Positions 26,618 through 34,608 of a stretch of 64,000 nucleotides of DNA are shown here, piece by piece. Under the pieces are notes generated by a model. It made no database searches, was not told the DNA's origin, and worked only from the letters and a program-made list of their open reading frames with translations. Made by a program: the position numbers and the translations under genes. The DNA is from Maricurvus nonylphenolicus (GTDB lineage Bacteria; Pseudomonadota; Gammaproteobacteria; Pseudomonadales; Cellvibrionaceae): assembly GCF_042854845.1 (NCBI RefSeq), contig NZ_AP031498.1, forward strand, positions 3,410,001 to 3,474,000, given 5' to 3'. Within the stretch, counting starts at the first letter, position 1, and each line of letters opens with the position of its first letter.

Positions 26618-26950
26618 ATGGCAAATCCCCATTACCATATCGGTGATGTGATTGAACATCAGCGTTTCCACTATCGCGGTGTTATCTTCGCTGTCGATAA
26701 CAAATTCTCCCTGAGTGAAGAATGGTACGACGCCATAGCCAAAAGCCGTCCACCCAAGGATAGGCCCTGGTATCACGTTTTGGTCGATGGCAGTTATCAC
26801 ATCACCTATGTCGCCGAACGCCATTTGACGGACAGTCTGGATCGTACCCAGATTAATCATCCACGACTGGGGGAGCATTTCGACTACTTTTGTAAGGGCC
26901 ACTATCATCCCAAGGATCATCACCCAAAAGGTCAGCAACCTCGACACTAG
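26618..26950 (+). CDS. hspQ: Heat shock protein HspQ (YccV family)
   Basis: A 110-residue protein of the HspQ/YccV hemimethylated-DNA-binding-like family: FHIGDVI-type start (HYHIGDVIEHQRFHYRGVIF), SLSEEWYD, and PWYHVLVDGSYHITYVAERHL. HspQ is a heat-inducible adaptor/stimulator of Lon in enterobacteria. The C-terminal tail here is His/Pro-rich (HYHPKDHHPKG). It sits alone between the receptor terminator and the oxidase operon. Confidence 0.9.
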   Translation: MANPHYHIGDVIEHQRFHYRGVIFAVDNKFSLSEEWYDAIAKSRPPKDRPWYHVLVDGSYHITYVAERHLTDSLDRTQINHPRLGEHFDYFCKGHYHPKDHHPKGQQPRH

Positions 26951-26986
26951 CAGATTAACCACTTGAGCACTAAGCTTAAGACACGT

Positions 26987-27012
26987 TTTATCAAAATTGC
27001 TGTATTGATAAA
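26987..27012. promoter_or_regulatory. Inverted repeat upstream of oxidase operon
   Basis: TTTATCAA-N10-TTGATAAA, perfect eight-bp arms, ends 34 bp before coxB. The halves resemble FNR/Anr half-sites (TTGAT/ATCAA) but in the outward arrangement and with a ten-base spacer, so another dimeric regulator is as likely. The hairpin form would be AT-rich and weak. Confidence 0.4.
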
Positions 27013-27046
27013 TCGACTTGGGGTAATCAGCTAGGGATGATTGGAT

Positions 27047-28183
27047 ATGGCGCTTGCCATTGCCTTGGTGCTTATCGTTGTTTTTTCCATCCTTTTCCAG
27101 ATGGTGACACCCTGGTGGTCAACGCCGGTCGCCTCTAACTGGAGTAATATCGACGACACCTTCATTATCACCGGAATCATTACCGGCATTGTCTTTATTG
27201 CAATTAACCTCTTTATCGCCCTGGCTATTATTCGTTACCGTCATAAAGAAGGCCATAAAGCCGACTACCAACCGGAAAACAAAAAACTGGAATGGACCTT
27301 AATTGGCGCCACCACCGTCGGCATTGTTGCCATGCTGGCACCTGGCTTATTTGTTTACTCGGATTTTGTGCATGTGCCTGACGAGGCCGATCACTTTGAA
27401 GTCGTCGCCCAGCAATGGCAATGGTCTTTCCGCTTTCCAGGCGACGACGGTCAATTAGGTACCAGTGATACACGCCATATATCCCCAGATAATCCCTTCG
27501 GTATTAACCCGGAAGACAAGGCGGGACAAGATGATCGGCTGGTGTTCGACAACACCGTACACTTGCCTCTGGATCGCCCGGTGAAATTGCTACTGCGTTC
27601 GAAAGATGTCTTGCATGATTTTTATGTGCCCCACTTTCGCGTCAAAATGGATACGGTACCCGGGCAAATCTCCTATGTCTGGTTCACCCCTACCCGTACC
27701 GGAAAATTTGAAATCCTATGTGCCGAATACTGTGGTACCGGCCACTACAATATGCGTGGTCATGTCATTGTTGATTCACAAAAAGATTTCGGACAATGGC
27801 TACAACAACTACCAACATTTGCCAGTTTGCAAGCACAAGCAGCTAGTGGAGAAAAACTCGATCCCATTAGCGAAGGCAAACAATTAGCACAAGTTCATGG
27901 CTGTTTTGGCTGCCATTCAATCGATGGCGCCCCAGCTGTAGGCCCTACCTGGAAAGATCTTTACGGTAAGCAGGAAAAGCTCACGGATGGCAGCAGTGTT
28001 TTAGTCGATGCAAATTACCTGTCGAAATCGATTACTGATCCTAACGACACCATCATAGCGGGTTATTCACCTATTATGCCGGCTTATAATCTCGACCAAC
28101 AACAACTCGACGTATTGATTACCTATATTAAATCATTGTCCGCCTTGCCGCAGCCCCTATCGGAATCGGGAGGCACGCCATGA
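27047..28183 (+). CDS. coxB: Cytochrome c oxidase subunit II with fused cytochrome c domain
   Basis: Subunit II of a heme-copper oxidase, 378 residues. Two transmembrane helices (about 4-22 and 40-62, with a further hydrophobic stretch at 85-104) are followed by the CuA cupredoxin domain with H190, C225, E227, C229, H233 and M236 (CAEYCGTGHYNM). A C-terminal cytochrome c domain has C286-x-x-C289-H290, so this is a caa3-type subunit. ATG 27047 is used; TTG 27041 is possible. Its stop overlaps the next start (ATGA). Confidence 0.94.
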   Translation: MALAIALVLIVVFSILFQMVTPWWSTPVASNWSNIDDTFIITGIITGIVFIAINLFIALAIIRYRHKEGHKADYQPENKKLEWTLIGATTVGIVAMLAPGLFVYSDFVHVPDEADHFEVVAQQWQWSFRFPGDDGQLGTSDTRHISPDNPFGINPEDKAGQDDRLVFDNTVHLPLDRPVKLLLRSKDVLHDFYVPHFRVKMDTVPGQISYVWFTPTRTGKFEILCAEYCGTGHYNMRGHVIVDSQKDFGQWLQQLPTFASLQAQAASGEKLDPISEGKQLAQVHGCFGCHSIDGAPAVGPTWKDLYGKQEKLTDGSSVLVDANYLSKSITDPNDTIIAGYSPIMPAYNLDQQQLDVLITYIKSLSALPQPLSESGGTP

Positions 28184-29901
28184 CAGCTGTACACGAACCT
28201 CAAAGTTTCTGGACGCGTTATATCTGGAGCCAGGATCACAAAGTCATTGCCATCCAATACTCGATCACAGCGATACTTGTCGGACTTGTAGCCCTGGTGC
28301 TATCCGCCTTAATGCGTTTGCAACTGGGCTTCCCCGGCAGTGTGCCCTTTATGGACTCTGCCGCCTATTACCAGGCCATGACCATGCACGGCATGATTAT
28401 GGTGATCTATCTGTTAACGGCTTTGTTTCTCGGTGGCTTCGGCAACTATCTTATCCCCTTAATGGTTGGCGCGCGGGATATGGTATTCCCATTTCTGAAT
28501 ATGCTCAGCTATTGGGCCTATCTTCTGGCCGTCATCATTCTAATGTTGAGTTTTTTTGTACCCGGCGGGCCGACAGGCGCTGGCTGGACGCTCTACCCTC
28601 CGCAAGCCATTCTAACCGGCACGCCAGGTACTGATTGGGGCATCGTATTAATGCTGGTGTCACTGGCGGTATTTATTGTTGCCGCCACCATGGGTGGTCT
28701 CAACTATGTCACCACCGTGTTGCAGGCCAGGGCCGAGGGAATGACTCTGATGCGGATGCCCCTGACAGTGTGGGGCATTTTTGTCGCAACTATTATGGCT
28801 CTACTGGCCTTCCCTGCGCTATTTGTCAGTGCCGTGATGATGCTATTCGACAAACTGTTAGGCACCAGTTTCTTTATGCCTGAAATTGTGTCGATGGGAG
28901 AACACCTGGGTTATCAGGGCGGCAGCCCGGTGCTGTTTCAGCACCTGTTCTGGTTTTTTGGCCACCCGGAAGTCTATATTGTTGCCCTGCCTGCCTTTGG
29001 GATTGTGTCTGACTTAATCAGTGTCCATGCACGCAAAAATATTTTTGGTTTTAGAATGATGGTCTGGGCCATAGTGATTATTGGGGTGCTGAGTTTTGTG
29101 GTGTGGGCTCACCATATGTACGTCAGCGGAATGAATCCCTACTTTGGATTTTTCTTTGCTATCACCACATTAGTCATTGCCGTCCCCACGGCAATTAAAG
29201 TCTACAACTGGGTATTAACACTCTGGCGCGGTGATATTCACCTGACAGTCCCCATGTTATTTGCCATCGCTTTTATCAGTACCTTTGTTATTGGCGGTTT
29301 AACCGGTTTGTTCCTGGGTAATGTGATTGTCGATATTCCCCTGTCCGATACCTATTTTGTGGTGGCACATTTCCATATGGTAATGGGTGTTTCCCCTATC
29401 CTTGTGATCTTTGGTGCTATATACCATTGGTATCCCAAAATAACCGGTAAGATGTTGCATGATGGTATGGGGCAATGGCATTTCTGGGTCACATTCCTCG
29501 GTACCTATGCCATTTACTTTCCCATGCACTATCTGGGCATCCTGGGGATGCCGCGCCGCTACTTTGCCTATGAAAACTACGATTTTATTCCCGCCTCTGC
29601 CCATGACCTTAATGCGTTTATTACGGTTATGGCGCTGATCGTTGGCGCGTTTCAATTGCTGTTTATTGTTAACTTGATTTGGAGTTACTTTAAAGGCAAA
29701 CCATCGGGTCACAATCCCTGGAAGGCAACAACGCTGGAATGGCAAACCCCGGACACACCACCGAAACATGGCAACTGGGGAGAACGGGAACCGGTTGTGT
29801 ATCGTTGGGCATACGATTACAGCGTTCCAGGTGTTACCGAAGACTTTGTACCGCAGACCGCAGAACAGCCGCGGCAAACAGAGGCGAACGATCATGGTTG
29901 A
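28180..29901 (+). CDS. coxA: Cytochrome c oxidase subunit I
   Basis: The catalytic subunit, 573 residues with about 12 transmembrane helices. Low-spin heme ligands are H70 (TMHGM) and H399. CuB ligands are H262, H311 and H312, with the cross-linked Y266 and gating E264 in GHPEVY; high-spin heme ligand is H397 (VAHFHM). This is the A-type oxidase pattern that pumps protons while reducing O2 to water. Start overlaps coxB by four bases; the end overlaps the next gene by eight. Confidence 0.95.
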   Translation: MTAVHEPQSFWTRYIWSQDHKVIAIQYSITAILVGLVALVLSALMRLQLGFPGSVPFMDSAAYYQAMTMHGMIMVIYLLTALFLGGFGNYLIPLMVGARDMVFPFLNMLSYWAYLLAVIILMLSFFVPGGPTGAGWTLYPPQAILTGTPGTDWGIVLMLVSLAVFIVAATMGGLNYVTTVLQARAEGMTLMRMPLTVWGIFVATIMALLAFPALFVSAVMMLFDKLLGTSFFMPEIVSMGEHLGYQGGSPVLFQHLFWFFGHPEVYIVALPAFGIVSDLISVHARKNIFGFRMMVWAIVIIGVLSFVVWAHHMYVSGMNPYFGFFFAITTLVIAVPTAIKVYNWVLTLWRGDIHLTVPMLFAIAFISTFVIGGLTGLFLGNVIVDIPLSDTYFVVAHFHMVMGVSPILVIFGAIYHWYPKITGKMLHDGMGQWHFWVTFLGTYAIYFPMHYLGILGMPRRYFAYENYDFIPASAHDLNAFITVMALIVGAFQLLFIVNLIWSYFKGKPSGHNPWKATTLEWQTPDTPPKHGNWGEREPVVYRWAYDYSVPGVTEDFVPQTAEQPRQTEANDHG

Positions 29902-30508
29902 ACCGAGCGCCCGCAGCCTGGAAGAACCCAGCCAACTGCATTGGCAAGGCCCCTTCCCCGTTAAGCATCGTCAGTACACCATTGCCTTGGCATTCTTATT
30001 GGTAGTGATCAGCGTGCTGTTTGCATTATTCGCCATCGCCTACCATATGCGCATGATGCTCGGCGACTGGATCGCTCTGCCAGATCCATGGCAGCTATGG
30101 CCAAATACAGCTATGCTGTTGATTAGCAGTATCGCCTTTGAAATAGCCAATCGGGCCTTGCGCAAGCAGCAATTTAACCGCTGTCGCTCCGCCTGGTTAG
30201 TTGGCCAACTCTGCGCCTGGACCTTTCTGTGTGGGCAGCTATGGGTTTGGCAGTTATTGCGTGATCAAGGTTATTATCTGGCCAGTAATCCTGCCAACAG
30301 CTTTTTTTATCTGTTAACAGGGTTGCACGCTGCACATCTACTTGTCGGCTTGGCGTTATGGCTGAGCAGTGTTGGCCTGTTACGAAGCGTTGATAACGTA
30401 ACTCATGCATTAACGGCCAAACATCATCGCTTCGGTCTATACACGATTTATTGGCATTATTTATTTATCGTGTGGCTGGGTATTTTTGTACTGTTTCTGA
30501 CAAGCTAA
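29894..30508 (+). CDS. Heme-copper oxidase subunit III-like protein (first copy)
   Basis: A 204-residue membrane protein with five hydrophobic segments. The pattern FYLLTGLHAAHLLVGLALWL followed by LYTIYWHYLFIVWLGIFVLF is the core of CoxC/subunit III. It overlaps the coxA end by eight bases. A second subunit III-type gene follows 45 bp later. Rhizobial coxMNOP also ends with two subunit III-like genes (coxO, coxP), a close organisational parallel. Confidence 0.85.
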   Translation: MVEPSARSLEEPSQLHWQGPFPVKHRQYTIALAFLLVVISVLFALFAIAYHMRMMLGDWIALPDPWQLWPNTAMLLISSIAFEIANRALRKQQFNRCRSAWLVGQLCAWTFLCGQLWVWQLLRDQGYYLASNPANSFFYLLTGLHAAHLLVGLALWLSSVGLLRSVDNVTHALTAKHHRFGLYTIYWHYLFIVWLGIFVLFLTS

Positions 30509-30553
30509 GCACAAACCCGTTAACCGCAAGGACGCCAATGGTGAGGTATACCA

Positions 30554-31225
30554 ATGGCGAATTCTCTCTCTCAATGGCCACGTCTGGCCAGTCTGGTTCA
30601 AGACTGGGGCTCTGACCGCGACGCCTTTAAACAGGTTTCCTGGGGCAAGGCCATGATGTGGATCTTCCTCCTCAGTGATACCTTTGTCTTTTCAAGCTTT
30701 CTGGTCGGCTATATGACCGTCAGAATATCGGTCACTGAACCCTGGCCCAATGCCAGCGAAGTCTTTGCTCTAACCATTGCTGGTCACAGTATTCCCCTGA
30801 TCCTGATTGCCATCATGACATTTATCCTGATCACCAGCAGCGGCACCATGGCGATGGCTGTTAATAGTGCTTATCGCAAGCAGGCAAAGTCTGCCGCCAT
30901 ACTGGTGTTTATCACTGCCTTAATGGGCGCCAGTTTTGTCGGTATGCAGGCCTTTGAATGGAGCAAATTAATTGAAGACGGCGTGCGACCGTGGGGTAAC
31001 CCGTTTGGTGCGGCACAGTTTGGTTCCAGCTTCTTTATGATTACAGGTTTTCACGGTTTGCATGTCAGTATTGGCGTGATTTATTTACTCACCGTAGCGG
31101 CACAACTCTGGCGCGGGAGTTGTGAACGCAAAGGTAACTATCAAATAGTGGAAATAGCCGGGCTTTATTGGCACTTTGTTGATTTGGTTTGGGTATTTAT
31201 TTTTGCCTTTTTCTATTTATGGTAA
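30554..31225 (+). CDS. coxC: Heme-copper oxidase subunit III (second copy)
   Basis: A 223-residue protein with about five to six membrane helices: WGKAMMWIFLLSDTFVFSSF, FVGMQAFEWSKLI, FFMITGFHGLHVSIGVIYLL and IAGLYWHFVDLVWVFIFAFF. It is a better match to canonical subunit III (with the E/FHGLHV and YWHFVD motifs) than the preceding gene. GAGG precedes ATG 30554. It is followed by the subunit IV-type gene. Confidence 0.92.
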   Translation: MANSLSQWPRLASLVQDWGSDRDAFKQVSWGKAMMWIFLLSDTFVFSSFLVGYMTVRISVTEPWPNASEVFALTIAGHSIPLILIAIMTFILITSSGTMAMAVNSAYRKQAKSAAILVFITALMGASFVGMQAFEWSKLIEDGVRPWGNPFGAAQFGSSFFMITGFHGLHVSIGVIYLLTVAAQLWRGSCERKGNYQIVEIAGLYWHFVDLVWVFIFAFFYLW

Positions 31226-31239
31226 AAGAGGTGATAAAG

Positions 31240-31572
31240 ATGAATAACGGCCAGCAACTAACTCACAACACACAAGAACATCCCATAGGTATTTACCTGA
31301 AAGTCTGGCTACTCTTGTTTGTGCTAAGTACGCTGTCTTATATGGTGGACTATATGCAGATTCAAGGTTATCTGCGCTGGACGCTTATCCTGATATTTAT
31401 GTTCCTAAAGGCGGGCCTGATTGTCGCTATTTTTATGCATATGCTGTGGGAACGTATCGCGCTTATCTACGCAATTCTATTACCACCACTTTGCCTGTTA
31501 GTGCTTATCGCATTGATGGCATTAGAAGGCGAATATACGTTACTTAGCCGCGAACTCTTCTTTGGCCGCTAA
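31240..31572 (+). CDS. Cytochrome c oxidase subunit IV-type protein
   Basis: A 110-residue protein with three hydrophobic helices (about 20-37, 45-68, 73-95), typical of prokaryotic subunit IV/CyoD-like proteins that stabilise the oxidase. GAGGTGATAAAG immediately precedes ATG 31240. It is the last gene of the oxidase operon, ending at the bidirectional terminator at 31596. Confidence 0.85.
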   Translation: MNNGQQLTHNTQEHPIGIYLKVWLLLFVLSTLSYMVDYMQIQGYLRWTLILIFMFLKAGLIVAIFMHMLWERIALIYAILLPPLCLLVLIALMALEGEYTLLSRELFFGR

Positions 31573-31595
31573 CACAACGAAGGAATTAACAAGAT

Positions 31596-31621
31596 AAAAC
31601 CATGCCCTAAGGCATGGTTTT
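31596..31621. terminator. Bidirectional terminator
   Basis: AAAACCATGCC-CTAA-GGCATGGTTTT, an 11-bp perfect stem. The stop codon of the minus-strand gene lies in the loop, so the two convergent operons share it. Confidence 0.88.
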
Positions 31622-32161
31622 AACAAAGGATTTAAATTTATTTTGCGCGCCTACTACCCAGGATGGCGTAGCGTCACCGACGCCGGCAATTTCGAGTTTA
31701 GGATGATGACTAATAACACGATCCAGTACTGGCTCCTGTCTGGAGTCCACATCGACAAACAACACATGCTTGCCTTTTTTCAACACTTCCTGAAAACGTT
31801 TAAAGTCCGCATGGGGAACCTGAATACCAAACAATCCGCCTTCCCAGGTACAAAATCCCAGCGCAACAACGGCAAGAAAGATAAAAGGAACCCACGTTGT
31901 GGTTTCGGTGACGCCTGAAAAATAAGCCGCCGCTAAAATAAGTACTGCTATCACTGCACCAATTATGGCTCCGATTTCAGTACCTCGCACCACATCCTTT
32001 TTCAGCACCGCTTCCACTTCGTGTAAGTGATGCCGCTCCACTTCCATATCGTTTTCACTGAGTACATGAATTTGCGGTGTGGTAATACCCTCGTATTCCA
32101 ATTCATGCTCAACTGTTTCCAGATCGTCAATACTGTCACTGATATAATAATGACGTTTCAT
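31607..32161 (-). CDS. Conserved membrane protein of unknown function
   Basis: A 184-residue protein. The cytoplasmic N-terminus (about 1-60) resembles sensor-like YISDSIDDLETVEHELEYEG segments. A double transmembrane hairpin follows (about 62-82 and 89-106), then a C-terminal soluble part with FKRFQEVLKKGKHVLFVDVD. Related proteins in pseudomonads are annotated inconsistently, and no function is established. It is transcribed alone, towards the oxidase operon. Confidence 0.75.
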   Translation of the reverse strand: MKRHYYISDSIDDLETVEHELEYEGITTPQIHVLSENDMEVERHHLHEVEAVLKKDVVRGTEIGAIIGAVIAVLILAAAYFSGVTETTTWVPFIFLAVVALGFCTWEGGLFGIQVPHADFKRFQEVLKKGKHVLFVDVDSRQEPVLDRVISHHPKLEIAGVGDATPSWVVGAQNKFKSFVKTMP

Positions 32162-32350
32162 AGCAAACCTCCGATAGCCATGCCATCCATGATGTCTTTA
32201 ACACACTGCTATATACGCCTTAGGGCAATAAGCAGATTACATCAGAAATGCAAGGTTTCCATAAAACTAAGTATAGATGTAACAGAAGCTTAAAAAATCA
32301 GAAAGGCAATGATTTTGTTATACCGTTATGCACTGTAGGACTTAGGAGAA

Positions 32351-32377
32351 ATAGCCTGAGCCTATAACTCAGGCTAT
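32351..32377 (-). terminator. Hairpin after thioesterase-like gene
   Basis: ATAGCCTGAG-N7-CTCAGGCTAT, a ten-bp perfect stem 27 bp after the stop of the minus-strand gene, followed on that strand by a short TTTCTCC tract. Probable terminator. Confidence 0.6.
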
Positions 32378-32404
32378 GGGGCAAGTTTATTCTGGCTTAC
32401 GCTA

Positions 32405-33214
32405 CTATTTCGGCTTACGGTACTTGGCGGTTTGCCGGCTAATGGCTACCAGATTGCCCTCTGAATCCCACAGTTCACCATCTTCCTCAACCATACCATT
32501 GGTGAGAAAATTACTACGGAAGCGAACGGCGATGGGCCCTTCAACAGGTTTTGCACGCAACTGTACGGTGAGCTCCAAAGTAGGTACCCAACCACCGGGA
32601 CCATATAGGGTAAATACCGGTGGCGGAAATCCATCCGCAAACACCAACAAACCGAACACATCCAGCGGTGTAGCCTCACTAAATTCAATCCAGCCTAACC
32701 ACTCCCCATCGTCAGTGGGTTTACCCATCATGCTGTTCATTTTTTCCGGGGCAATACGTTGGGTGACGCGCTGCATAAAATCCAATCCCGGCAAATGAGG
32801 GAACGCCATACAGCTACCATAAGCAGGTACGGGAGGATGCTCTGCTAGAATCTGGGTTTCGCCCTCTAAATTATCCAGCTCTGTATAAGCTGCAACAAAA
32901 TGCACCTTTAGCTCGCCGCCTTGTTCTAAACGAACGATACCATGGGAAGTGGTACCGCCAGTGCGCAGTACATCAATATGACAGTCAACAGGACCGGGAG
33001 CTGTCGGTGACATGTAGTAAGCGGTTATGGTCAGCGGATCTTTATGAGGCAATGCTGCCGACAACGCTTTGGCGGCAATCGCCATAATATAACCACCGTT
33101 GGGAACCCCCATAATGCCCCAACCATCTGCTATATGCCCACGCCAGTGATTATCAGCAATTTTTTCAACCGCCGAATCAATATGGAACAGTTGCTGACTG
33201 GTTTCACTTGTCAT
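32405..33214 (-). CDS. Thioesterase-superfamily (TesB-like double hot-dog) protein
   Basis: A 269-residue cytoplasmic protein with two hot-dog halves: WGIMGVPNGGYIMAIAAKAL with HKDPLTITAYYMSPTAPGPV, and a second half with PLDVFGLLVFADGFPPPVF and VPTLELTVQLRAKP. Proteins of this type are acyl-CoA thioesterase-like (4HBT_3/TesB-like) enzymes. AAGGAG six bases before ATG 33214 decides the start. It lies downstream of fadBA in the same direction, which suggests acyl-CoA turnover. Confidence 0.8.
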   Translation of the reverse strand: MTSETSQQLFHIDSAVEKIADNHWRGHIADGWGIMGVPNGGYIMAIAAKALSAALPHKDPLTITAYYMSPTAPGPVDCHIDVLRTGGTTSHGIVRLEQGGELKVHFVAAYTELDNLEGETQILAEHPPVPAYGSCMAFPHLPGLDFMQRVTQRIAPEKMNSMMGKPTDDGEWLGWIEFSEATPLDVFGLLVFADGFPPPVFTLYGPGGWVPTLELTVQLRAKPVEGPIAVRFRSNFLTNGMVEEDGELWDSEGNLVAISRQTAKYRKPK

Positions 33215-33330
33215 AGGTAACTCCTTGGGCATACATCGAATATTGAAGCGTAATAATCACTATAGTGGTGCTTCTCCACAATGGCAGAAAAGTACAATTT
33301 TGTTAGCAAAAAATAAAATCAAGAAACCAG

Positions 33331-33386
33331 AAAACAAAAAAGGAGCCGAAGCTCCTTTTTTGTTTTGCAGCAGCTAACTGCTGCAA
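33331..33386. terminator. Terminator pair after fadA
   Basis: A 16-bp stem (33331-33346 with 33351-33366; core GGAGC-CGAA-GCTCC, A- and T-rich flanks) and an adjacent nine-bp stem TTGCAGCAG/CTGCTGCAA (33365-33386). On the minus strand the first is a classical intrinsic terminator for fadBA. Confidence 0.9.
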
Positions 33387-33405
33387 ATGTGCTTACTGGT
33401 AAGGC

Positions 33406-34581
33406 TTACACACGCTCAATGATAGTGGTAATACCTTGACCCAGACCAACACACATAGTGGACACACCCAGAGTACCTTCGTTCTGACGCATAACGTTCA
33501 GCAGGGTACCGGTGATACGTGCACCGGAACAACCGAATGGATGACCCAGAGCGATTGCACCACCGTGCAGGTTAACTTTCTCGTCCATTTTGTCGAGCAG
33601 GTTCAGGTCTTTCAGCACTGGCAGAGCCTGTGCAGCGAAAGCTTCGTTCAGGTCAACAAAATCAATGTCGTCCATGGTCAGACCAGCACGCTGCAGAGCC
33701 TTCTGGGTAGAAGGTACAGGACCGTATCCCATGATTGAAGGATCAACTCCGGCAACAGCCATAGCGCGGATCTTGGCCAGAGGCTGAACGCCCAGAGCCT
33801 GAGCACGCTCAGCAGACATAACGATCATGGCAGAAGCACCATCGGTAATCTGAGAAGATGTACCGGCGGTTACAGTACCACTTTTCGGGTTGAATACTGG
33901 CTTCAGCTGAGACAGAGACTCAACAGTAGTATCAGGACGAATAGTTTCATCTTCGGTCATACGAATTTTGAAACCGTTCTCATCGTGACCGTCCAGAACG
34001 ATAATTTCGTCTTTGAACTTACCTTCTACAGTGGCTTTGTGAGCCAGGCGGTGAGAACGCTCACCAAACTGGTCCTGCTGCTCACGGGTGATGCCGTGCA
34101 TCATGCCCAGAACTTCAGCAGTCATACCCATCATGCCAGAGGCTTTAGCAACGTGCTTGGCCATACGTGGGTTGAAATCAACACCGTGGTCCATGGCAAC
34201 GTGGCCCATGTGCTCAACACCACCAACCACAAACATATCACCGTTACCGGTCATAATGGCTTGTGCAGCAGTGTGCAGTGCAGACATAGAAGAACCACAC
34301 AGACGGCTAACGGTTTGACCGGCCGCTTGGTGAGGGATCACAGTCATCAGAGACATCATACGGGCAATGTTCATGCCCTGCTCTTTGGTCTGGTTTACAC
34401 AACCCCAGATCACATCTTCTACTTCACCCGGGTCCAGTTTTGGGTTACGGGCAAACAGACCGTTAACCAGATCGGCAGACAGATCTTCTGCACGGGTAAA
34501 ACGATAGGCACCACCTTTGGAGCGGCCCATGGCTGTACGACCGAAGTCGACAATAACAGCATCTCTTGGATTCAAGCTCAT
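33406..34581 (-). CDS. fadA: 3-ketoacyl-CoA thiolase
   Basis: FadA is the thiolase subunit of the fatty-acid beta-oxidation complex, cleaving 3-ketoacyl-CoA to acetyl-CoA. The 391 residues contain the nucleophile C95 (SRLCGSSMSAL), the His motif GGAIALGHPFGCSGAR and the C-terminal Cys in TMCVGLGQG. It lies 27 bp downstream of fadB and is translated from ATG 34581. It would process the medium-chain hydroxyacids released by the PHA depolymerase, although that link is inference. Confidence 0.96.
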   Translation of the reverse strand: MSLNPRDAVIVDFGRTAMGRSKGGAYRFTRAEDLSADLVNGLFARNPKLDPGEVEDVIWGCVNQTKEQGMNIARMMSLMTVIPHQAAGQTVSRLCGSSMSALHTAAQAIMTGNGDMFVVGGVEHMGHVAMDHGVDFNPRMAKHVAKASGMMGMTAEVLGMMHGITREQQDQFGERSHRLAHKATVEGKFKDEIIVLDGHDENGFKIRMTEDETIRPDTTVESLSQLKPVFNPKSGTVTAGTSSQITDGASAMIVMSAERAQALGVQPLAKIRAMAVAGVDPSIMGYGPVPSTQKALQRAGLTMDDIDFVDLNEAFAAQALPVLKDLNLLDKMDEKVNLHGGAIALGHPFGCSGARITGTLLNVMRQNEGTLGVSTMCVGLGQGITTIIERV

Positions 34582-34608
34582 TTCATAATCTCCAATATAT
34601 CGGGTGGA

